NCBI GenBank assembly: GCA_964551985.1
Contig: CAZKFG010000021.1
Location: 1 to 31,468 of the forward strand
From: CAZKFG01 sp964551985
GTDB taxonomy: Bacteria > Bacillota > Negativicutes > Acidaminococcales > JAISLQ01
Length of the DNA stretch: 31,468 nt
Direction of reading: 5' to 3'
The position numbers and the translations under genes are program-made. Each line of letters starts with the position of its first letter. Position 1 is the stretch's first letter. A model generated the notes under the pieces. It saw only the letters and a list, made by a program, of their open reading frames with translations. It was not told the origin of the DNA and searched no databases. Shown here piece by piece: positions 26,501-31,468 of the stretch.

Positions 26501-26907
26501 ATATTTTACAATTTGGTTTGTCTTTAGATACGACAAAAATACTCTACACTGGTACACACGATAATGATACGCTTGTTGGATGGGTACAAAAGCAACAGTC
26601 AGATGAATACTTATTAAGATTTATCAGTAAAGATAATATAAAAAAGGAATTATCAGATCAGCAAAAAGCGGATTTGCTTTTAGAATTTGTTTATAAAAGT
26701 GATTATAGCTGGATAATTGTCCCCATTCAGGATTTATTAGGCTTAAATAGTACAGCAAGAATGAATACACCATCGACTGTTGAAAAAAACTGGTCGTGGA
26801 AAATGACTAAACAGCAACTATCAAATCAGTTATTGCAAAAAGCAGTTAAACTTGTTAATATAAGCAAAAGACAAAGCATACAAAATATAGATGAAATTAT
26901 TTTTTAA
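23527..26907 (+). CDS. Fusion of GH13 alpha-glucan hydrolase (neopullulanase/debranching type) and GH77 4-alpha-glucanotransferase (MalQ)
   Basis: One continuous 1126-residue frame with two enzymes. Residues 1-115 look like an N-terminal starch-binding (CBM34-like) domain. Residues about 125-600 are a GH13 barrel (GGMIYQIFPDRF, NPVFLSVSNHRFDTADY, catalytic D344 in WRLDVAD, E373 in LLGEVWED, D448 in GTHDTERL). After a short beta domain a join near 626-637 leads to GH77 (KAGILLHPTSLFSDYGIGDLG; D923 in LRLDHFLGF, E970 in IAEDLGEI, D1012 in GTHDNDTL). The pair should trim and shuffle phosphorylase limit dextrins, like a glycogen debrancher. AGAGGTG precedes the ATG. Last gene of the glg operon. 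Whether the GH13 half cuts alpha-1,6 or alpha-1,4 bonds is unproven. Confidence 0.9.
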   Translation: MFSVMHNSQKLLYKTPFGAGRVGSNVSIAIEFSNQKPQEVFLRTWDDKEQLFHMNLVKESHNKFVYSIEITLPDNPCNLWYFFIIKTEDKFIFYGNNPEQLGGEGQIYTVEPPAYQITVYQESQMPQWLYGGMIYQIFPDRFFNPYDKPLALKKDSLLHDSWYSKPLYARDCATNEIIAYDFYGGNLDGITAKLDYLEDFGVNLIYLNPVFLSVSNHRFDTADYEQIDPMLGDVTALERLCQEAKKRNINVILDGVFSHTGSDSRYFNKEGTYKDIGACQSKDSPYYNWYTFTKYPDEYESWWGIGNVPNVNELNPSYINYIIESKKSIVARWLQVGVKGWRLDVADELPEEFIKRLRLRIKMQDKESVLLGEVWEDASHKNAYGNVRNYFLGDQLDSVMNYPFRQCVLDFLLNKRSATSVLKELYSLYENYPRENFDLLMNLLGTHDTERLITQLAQIDSSKFTDVQKRKYQLNDNQQYTTFKRLWLALVWQMTFAGLPSIYYGDEAGMQGFADPFNRGAYPWQQEDQTVYRYYWRLSRLRQRYDVFKYGTWEPLNVSDDILAYNRTYKEQVAIVAINRSDNKQSALVECSLPMVDLLTGKNYLPDNGYINIELNDNAAAILHNKIKYPDKLRKAGILLHPTSLFSDYGIGDLGQASYDFIDFLHKSGHQIWQTLPINSTDNFGSPYAGESAFAGNVLLISPEILFQEGYISKKDLNQAKISKIQSINIDFAKVREIKDRLFAIAFTKFDVQKPDFELFCQQNKEWLDSYALFQALKKHFNNKPWQKWSKKIAAFEQKEVQKYAALLKDDINYHKFLQYEFWRQWEILRTRAKEKNITLIGDVPIYISSDSVDVWSNQQLFQLDTNGLPQSVAGVPPDYFSKTGQKWGNPLYNWQKCKEQDYLWWKNRLSHALKSFDLLRLDHFLGFENYWSIPADKEDASFGSWVQGPGADFFLSLKKHFGKLPFIAEDLGEITPGVNKLRDRFCLPGMDILQFGLSLDTTKILYTGTHDNDTLVGWVQKQQSDEYLLRFISKDNIKKELSDQQKADLLLEFVYKSDYSWIIVPIQDLLGLNSTARMNTPSTVEKNWSWKMTKQQLSNQLLQKAVKLVNISKRQSIQNIDEIIF

Positions 26908-26943
26908 ATATGCTATTATCTAAATTATTAAGGTGGTGATATT

Positions 26944-27645
26944 TTGGCAGCAGACATAACATATGTCGTAGATAAAGAATGTCCTTTGTGTGAAAAGACT
27001 TTTCCGGCAACTAAAGTTCGCTCAAAGCTTCGTCTTATCAGGCAAGATAGTGATTTTAATATGATATATGAACAAATTAATCCTTTGTATTATGCTATTT
27101 TAATGTGTCCACATTGTGGTTATGCAGCACAAGAAAATACATTTTCAGAAATTACAGAAAAACACGCTAATATTATTAGAGACTTTTTAAATACTTGTAC
27201 AGTTAAAATTGATTATGCAAATGATCGCTCCAGAGAACAAGCGATATTGTTATTTAAACTTGCTATTTTTTTCTCAGAGCTAATTTCAAATAAAAGCAGT
27301 CGTATAGCAGGTTTGTATTTGAGATTAGGTTGGTTGTATAGAGAAGCAAAAGATACTCAAAAAGAAAATATGGCACTTGCAAAAGCTTTAGAACATTATG
27401 AAATAACAATAGCTAAAGAAGCCTTTCCAATTGGCAATATGAACGATATTATGGCAGATTATCTTATTGCACAACTACAATTTCTACTGGGCAAATATGA
27501 CCAAGCAGCGGCAAGTTTTAGTCGATTAATATCTAAACCTAGTGCTAAAGCAGAAAAACGTATATATGAACTATCAAAAGATACTTGGAATGAAATAAAA
27601 GCTAAGAGAAAAGAACTAGAGAACAAGGAAGATGACGACGAATAA
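26944..27645 (+). CDS. DUF2225 family protein
   Basis: A 233-residue protein of the DUF2225 family. It starts with a zinc-binding pair of CxxC motifs (CPLC at about 14-17 and CPHC at about 56-59, followed by GYAAQE), then a helical, TPR-like region (about 85-215: LFKLAIFFSEL, YLRLGWLYREAKD, LIAQLQFLLGKYDQAAASF) and a strongly charged tail. Function unknown. The start is TTG at 26944, right after the ribosome site AAGGTGGTGAT (26930-26940). It lies 36 bases after the fusion enzyme and may read through from the glycogen operon. Terminator-like hairpin follows. Confidence 0.8.
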   Translation: MAADITYVVDKECPLCEKTFPATKVRSKLRLIRQDSDFNMIYEQINPLYYAILMCPHCGYAAQENTFSEITEKHANIIRDFLNTCTVKIDYANDRSREQAILLFKLAIFFSELISNKSSRIAGLYLRLGWLYREAKDTQKENMALAKALEHYEITIAKEAFPIGNMNDIMADYLIAQLQFLLGKYDQAAASFSRLISKPSAKAEKRIYELSKDTWNEIKAKRKELENKEDDDE

Positions 27646-27667
27646 ATTTATAATTATGATAATGTGT

Positions 27668-27700
27668 AAAAGGAGTTAGACAGGAGTTTAGCTCCTTTTT
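27668..27700 (+). terminator. Probable intrinsic terminator after the DUF2225 gene
   Basis: AAAAGGAG (27668-27675) pairs with CTCCTTTT (27692-27699), followed by one more T. A second GGAG (27683-27686) can pair with the same CTCC, so two exclusive hairpins are possible. It lies 17 bases before the next start codon. Confidence 0.65.
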
Positions 27701-27716
27701 AAAGTATAAGAAAGTT

Positions 27717-28457
27717 ATGATAACTAAACTATCTGTTCAAGTTGAGCAACAAAATAATATTTATCAAATACCTATAGATTTTGAACGAAAGAAAAGGAAA
27801 AACTTAGTTTTAAAAGTGTATAAGACAACAGGGAGAATATTGTTATCTGTACCACTAAATACACCAGAAGAATATGCCAAAGAGTTTTTGCACAAACAAA
27901 CAGAGTGGCTACAAAAACAAATGCAGAAAATTTTGCCTTCTTTAAATCGTGCAGAACACACTTATCAAACTGGTGATAGTTTTGTGTATTTAGGAGAAAA
28001 AATGCCTTTTATTGTAATAACAGGTAAAAAAAATCAAGTTACAATAAGTGATGGCAAAATTGTTTTACAGCAAAAGCTAGAATTGACTAAAAAGCAAAAA
28101 GTAGTTTTGCTTGACAAAATGTTTAATAGTTCCTTAATAGCAATTTTAGAAAAATCTTTAGAAAAAAATTTAACACTGTATAGAGAGCTTTTGCCTAACT
28201 TTGATTCGCCCATAGATTTGAAAATACGCAAAATGACTAATAAATGGGCAGTATGTAGACCGATTAAAAAGCAGATAAGTTTTAATAAAAGTTTAATTCA
28301 AGTGCCACTTGATTTAATTGACTATGTAATGGTGCACGAATTATGCCATTTTAGGCATTTAAATCATAGTAAACTATTTTGGCAGATGGTAGCGCGAAAA
28401 ATGCCTTGTTGGCAAAATTATCGTGAAAGATTAAAAACAGTGCAGATAGATATATAA
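27717..28457 (+). CDS. YgjP/SprT-type metallopeptidase-like protein
   Basis: A 246-residue protein of the YgjP (DUF45) family. The zinc-dependent motif HELCH is at 207-211, and downstream HLNHSKLFWQMV supplies the usual third ligand region; NKWAVCRPIKKQISFN before it is the family's conserved strand (normally RxxSWGSC-like, here variant). The N-terminal half is a small beta domain with a lysine-rich stretch (ERKKRKNLVLKV). Substrate unknown; no signal peptide. The ATG at 27717 is the only usable start but has only a weak AAGAAAG upstream. It follows a terminator-like hairpin, so a promoter would have to sit within about 20-30 bases or the gene depends on read-through. Confidence 0.8.
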   Translation: MITKLSVQVEQQNNIYQIPIDFERKKRKNLVLKVYKTTGRILLSVPLNTPEEYAKEFLHKQTEWLQKQMQKILPSLNRAEHTYQTGDSFVYLGEKMPFIVITGKKNQVTISDGKIVLQQKLELTKKQKVVLLDKMFNSSLIAILEKSLEKNLTLYRELLPNFDSPIDLKIRKMTNKWAVCRPIKKQISFNKSLIQVPLDLIDYVMVHELCHFRHLNHSKLFWQMVARKMPCWQNYRERLKTVQIDI

Positions 28458-28470
28458 AAGAGGTGTGAGT

Positions 28471-29496
28471 ATGAAAAAGATAGATCTTAGAAGTGATACT
28501 GTAACTTTGCCAACAGAAAAAATGCGCTTGGCAATGGCATCAGCAAACGTTGGAGACGACGTTTATGGTGAAGACCCAACAATCAATTTACTGGAAAAGA
28601 CTATTGCCAAAGCTTGTAATATGCAAGATGCCATTTTTACTGCCAGTGGTACTATGGGCAATCAATTGGCAATAATGGCACATGTAAACCGTGGTGACGA
28701 AGTAATTTGTGAAGAATTGGCTCATGTTTTTATGTATGAAGGAGCAGGCATAGCAGGATTATCAGGTGCACAAACACGTACAGTAAAAGCCGAAGATGGA
28801 ATATTAAAACCTGGTATGGTCGAACAATATATTCGCCCTACAACAGATGTTCATCAGCCATATACAAAACTTATCTGCCTTGAAAACACACACAATCACG
28901 CAGGTGGCAATTATTATACTCTAAAAGAACTGTCTGATATAAAAACTTTAGCCCAAAAGTACAATATACAAGTTCATATGGATGGTGCAAGAGTAATGAA
29001 TGCTGCTATCGCTTTGGACATAGAGTTGTCTGAAATTACAAAATATGTTGATAGTATATCCATTTGTTTATCAAAAGGTCTTGGAGCACCTGTTGGCGCT
29101 GTTGTTGCAGGTAGCAAAGAATTTATTGCCAAAGTCCGTCGTGGGCGTAAAAGTATAGGTGGCGGTATGAGACAAGCTGGAGTCTTAGCTGCAGCAGGTC
29201 TGATTGCGTTTAATGAGATAGCACCGACGCTAGAAAACGATCATATTAGAGCTAAAAAACTTGCAAAGGGTTGTGCAGATATTGGTTTTGCAATAGATCC
29301 CAAAACTGTAAAAACCAATATAGTCATAATTGCTGCAGACAAACCAGAGCAAATAGTAGAAAAGTTAAAGCAAGAAGGAATATTAGCAAATAAATTTGGT
29401 CAGGGACATTTTAGATTTGTAACACATTATGATATAACAGACGAAGACATAGATTATACATTAGATAAATTAAAACAGATAAAAACTACATTATAG
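28471..29496 (+). CDS. ltaE: Low-specificity L-threonine aldolase
   Basis: A 341-residue PLP enzyme that splits threonine or allo-threonine to glycine and acetaldehyde. Fold type I marks: LRSDTVTLPTEKMR at the N-terminus, GDDVYGEDPT, FTASGTMGNQLA (cofactor phosphate), HMDGARVMNAA (aspartate to PLP) and the PLP lysine K202 in CLSKGLGAPVG, with a late GGGMRQAG. AGAGGTG lies 5 bases before the ATG at 28471; the in-frame GTG at 28465 belongs to the ribosome site. It starts 13 bases after ygjP and is closed by a strong terminator. Confidence 0.94.
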   Translation: MKKIDLRSDTVTLPTEKMRLAMASANVGDDVYGEDPTINLLEKTIAKACNMQDAIFTASGTMGNQLAIMAHVNRGDEVICEELAHVFMYEGAGIAGLSGAQTRTVKAEDGILKPGMVEQYIRPTTDVHQPYTKLICLENTHNHAGGNYYTLKELSDIKTLAQKYNIQVHMDGARVMNAAIALDIELSEITKYVDSISICLSKGLGAPVGAVVAGSKEFIAKVRRGRKSIGGGMRQAGVLAAAGLIAFNEIAPTLENDHIRAKKLAKGCADIGFAIDPKTVKTNIVIIAADKPEQIVEKLKQEGILANKFGQGHFRFVTHYDITDEDIDYTLDKLKQIKTTL

Positions 29497-29530
29497 ACAA
29501 AAAGCACACTTAAATAAGTGTGCTTTTTGT
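29497..29530 (+). terminator. Intrinsic terminator after ltaE
   Basis: A perfect 15-bp stem (29497-29511 with 29516-29530), loop AAAT, with TTTTT in the right arm. It starts one base after the stop codon. Confidence 0.9.
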
Positions 29531-29609
29531 TAAAGTTGAATTTCTACAAATAAAAAAATTTTCAAATAGAACAAATTTTAGCAGGAAGTAGAGAAGTTTT
29601 ATATAACAT

Positions 29610-29630
29610 TATACAAAGATACTTTGTATA
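29610..29630. promoter_or_regulatory. Perfect inverted repeat, candidate operator before the EFR1 gene
   Basis: TATACAAAG and CTTTGTATA, perfect 9-base arms around ATA, 20 bases before the ATG at 29651. It has no T-run after it, lies between the upstream terminator and the ribosome site, and is placed where a repressor would overlap a promoter or leader. No confident -35/-10 pair was found. Confidence 0.55.
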
Positions 29631-29650
29631 AAAGATAGGAAGGTGAAAAA

Positions 29651-30436
29651 ATGATAAAGGCAATTTATTTTAGCCCTACAAAAACAACGAAAAAAATAAT
29701 CAATCAAATAGCTCAAGAATTGCAAAATATTTTAAACTGTCAAATGCAAGTTATAGACATTACCTTGCCAAGCAAAAGAGAAGAACAAATGGTTTTTTCT
29801 AAAGAGGATATTTTACTCTTTGGATTGCCTGTTTACGCTGGTCGAATACCAGCTTTTTTGGAAGCTTTTGTTAGAAATATAAAAGGTAATAATAATCTAG
29901 CAGTAGCAGTAACTGTTTATGGTAACCGCGATTACGATGATGCACTACTTGAACTGACGGATATTTTAACTGATAATAAATTTAACGTCATTGCAGCAGC
30001 AGCCTTTATTGGCGAACATTCATATTCATATAAAGTAGCTGCTGGCAGACCAGATGCTAAAGACTTGCAAATGGCAACAGAGTTTGCAAGCAAATTAGCT
30101 CCAAAACTACAAAATATTAATGCTAGCATTACAACAAATAAAATAACAATACGTGGTAATTTTCCTTATAAAGAACGTATCCCTTCAGCGAAAGTTGCCC
30201 CAAAAACAAAAAATAGCTGTGTTAGATGTATGCTTTGTAGCAAGCTCTGTCCAGTTTTGGCAATTGCTAAAGACAATCCTTTAGTGACGGATAAGCAAAA
30301 GTGTATTAGGTGTTTTGCTTGTGTTAAAGCTTGCCCTAATAAGTCCAAATATTTTGACGATGAAAGTGTTTTAGCTGTTGTAAATAAATTAGAAACAAAC
30401 TTTATAGTTCGTAAAGAGCCAGAAGTTTTTATTTAA
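29651..30436 (+). CDS. EFR1-type flavodoxin/ferredoxin fusion protein
   Basis: A 261-residue electron carrier. Residues 1-150 are flavodoxin-like, with the FMN phosphate loop YFSPTKTTKKI (6-16) and GLPVYAGRIP (about 59-68). The C-terminus holds two 4Fe-4S sites: C190, C193, C196, C200 (CVRCMLCSKLCP) and C218, C221, C224, C228 (CIRCFACVKACP). This layout is that of EFR1 proteins in anaerobes, which carry low-potential electrons; partner unknown. GGAAGGTG precedes the ATG 6 bases away. A perfect inverted repeat at 29610-29630 suggests specific regulation. The metallophosphoesterase gene follows 12 bases after the stop. Confidence 0.88.
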   Translation: MIKAIYFSPTKTTKKIINQIAQELQNILNCQMQVIDITLPSKREEQMVFSKEDILLFGLPVYAGRIPAFLEAFVRNIKGNNNLAVAVTVYGNRDYDDALLELTDILTDNKFNVIAAAAFIGEHSYSYKVAAGRPDAKDLQMATEFASKLAPKLQNINASITTNKITIRGNFPYKERIPSAKVAPKTKNSCVRCMLCSKLCPVLAIAKDNPLVTDKQKCIRCFACVKACPNKSKYFDDESVLAVVNKLETNFIVRKEPEVFI

Positions 30437-30448
30437 AGAGGGTGCAAA

Positions 30449-31468
30449 TTGAACGGTCCTAGCTTCTTTCAATTGATGATCATATCTATAACCAGTATCA
30501 TATATAGTATAATATTTATTATTTTAGGCAAAATATTTGTTTTTTATAAAAAGAAAACAATATTTGCACTCTTTTTGTTTGTTAATTTTTTAGCATGTAT
30601 TGGTATTTTTTCTAGTTTTTATAATAATAGCTATTTAACGATTTTATTTAGCCGTATAAGCGTGTTTTGGCTTATTAGCCAAATTATTTTAGTTTTGCCA
30701 TTGATTTTTTTGTATAGTGTAACATTTTTTATTAAAAATAATCTTAGAAAATTAACTACACTATTAATAATATTAGCAGTTGTAACAAGTGCTTATGGGA
30801 GTTTTTATGAGAGCCAAAATATTGTATTAAATAAACAAATTCTTACTATTAAAAATCTAGACGAAAGATTTAACGGTTTTAAAATAGCGCAGATATCGGA
30901 CGTGCATTTGGGTGTTTATTATACAATAGCTGATTTTAAAAATTTACTTGATAAAGTTGTGCAACAAAAACCAGACGTAATAGCTATAACAGGTGATTTA
31001 ATTGATAATATGCAACAAGCGGGAGAACTTTTCCAACTGCTTGATGAATATGTAGATAAAGTACCTTTTGGTATTTATTATTGTTGGGGAAATCATGAAT
31101 ATATGAGAGATAGTGCAACTTTTGCTAGTTTTTTGAAAAATAGTAAAGTAAAGGTTTTACAAAATCAAAGTGTTTTACTTGCAAAGGGTACACCAAATTT
31201 GTTTCTTTTAGGCTTAGATTATGCTAGAGATAGATTCAATCAAGTACAATCTTATGAGAATATGCTCAATAAAACATTAACACAAGTGGATAAGGATTCA
31301 ACTAAAGTACTTATTGCACATCATTCTATGGTTATTGATACCGCTTTTGCTCGCAATATTGATTTTACACTTACAGGTCATACGCACGGGACACAGGTTT
31401 TTCTTTTTGATAAACAGCTACTACCACTTAATTTTAAATATGTACGGGGATTATACCAAAAAGATGGT
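30449..31468 (+). CDS. Membrane-anchored metallophosphoesterase, 3' end beyond the window
   Basis: A frame open to the last base (340 codons seen). About four hydrophobic segments (roughly residues 8-30, 42-60, 70-95, 102-118) are followed by a calcineurin-like phosphoesterase domain. Metal-binding motifs: D151 and H153 in ISDVHLG, GDLIDN, G214-N-H-E217, AHHSM near 290, and G310-H-T-H-G-T-Q. This is the YkuE/YaeI-like family, with the usual membrane part; some members hydrolyse UDP-diacylglucosamine-type or other membrane substrates, but the substrate here is unknown. Start is TTG at 30449, 4 bases after GAGGGTG (30438-30444), 12 bases after the EFR1 stop; an in-frame ATG at about 30476 is an alternative. 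Only the last part of the domain is missing. Confidence 0.85.
   Translation, partial: MNGPSFFQLMIISITSIIYSIIFIILGKIFVFYKKKTIFALFLFVNFLACIGIFSSFYNNSYLTILFSRISVFWLISQIILVLPLIFLYSVTFFIKNNLRKLTTLLIILAVVTSAYGSFYESQNIVLNKQILTIKNLDERFNGFKIAQISDVHLGVYYTIADFKNLLDKVVQQKPDVIAITGDLIDNMQQAGELFQLLDEYVDKVPFGIYYCWGNHEYMRDSATFASFLKNSKVKVLQNQSVLLAKGTPNLFLLGLDYARDRFNQVQSYENMLNKTLTQVDKDSTKVLIAHHSMVIDTAFARNIDFTLTGHTHGTQVFLFDKQLLPLNFKYVRGLYQKDG

Noticed and set aside
1..31468. CRISPR array, tRNA or prophage
   Set aside because: No regularly spaced repeats, cloverleaf-like segments or phage-type genes were seen on either strand.

Overview
The window is AT-rich DNA (by eye roughly one third G+C) with densely packed genes, nearly all on the + strand. 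Shine-Dalgarno sites are mostly AGGTG or GGAGG, and there is a T-box leader, a TPP riboswitch, many intrinsic terminators and a glgBCDAP glycogen locus. This points to a Firmicutes (Bacillota) anaerobe. ThiW, the orphan motAB pair, an exported M48 peptidase and an EFR1-type flavodoxin/ferredoxin would suit a Negativicutes-like (diderm) member, but that is inference; no rRNA or other marker gene is present.

Region 1 (1-3260): a hairpin and T-tract left over from something upstream; a leftward iron-sulfur flavoprotein; divergent from it a LysE-type exporter; then, behind a good sigma-A type promoter, an unrecognised zinc-ribbon protein and a PdxK-type pyridoxine/HMP kinase.

Region 2 (3296-7632): a strong promoter and complete T-box leader precede a short ACT-domain subunit and acetolactate synthase (ilvB). 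Four bases after the ilvB stop a TPP riboswitch with its own terminator begins, followed by thiW-thiM-thiE (thiazole uptake, thiazole kinase, thiamine-phosphate synthase). A tRNA-sensing switch and a thiamine-sensing switch therefore lie in series, and ilvB is itself a thiamine-diphosphate enzyme.

Region 3 (7655-12542): a YdjC/ChbG deacetylase, a PHP-family (HisJ-like) phosphatase, a C_GCAxxG_C_C protein, a CoA-disulfide reductase with a C-terminal rhodanese domain and, directly abutting it, a eukaryotic-type hexokinase with its catalytic residues intact.

Region 4 (12560-15331): motA-motB with a terminator, then an exported M48 zinc peptidase with a terminator.

Region 5 (15332-26907): the glycogen operon glgB-glgC-glgD-glgA-glgP followed by an 1126-residue fusion of a GH13 alpha-glucosidase/debranching-type enzyme with a GH77 4-alpha-glucanotransferase. 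Together these make ADP-glucose, polymerise and branch glycogen, and phosphorolyse and debranch it.

Region 6 (26908-31468): a DUF2225 protein, a YgjP-type metalloprotease-like protein, low-specificity threonine aldolase with a 15-bp terminator, an EFR1 flavodoxin/ferredoxin preceded by a perfect 9-bp inverted repeat, and a membrane-anchored metallophosphoesterase that runs off the window end. The only gene-free stretch over 300 bases (3260-3593) is filled by the T-box promoter and leader. No tRNA, rRNA, CRISPR array, transposase or phage gene was seen. Nothing here amounts to a clearly new system. The most interesting points are the GH13-GH77 fusion, the eukaryotic-type hexokinase and the T-box/TPP tandem.
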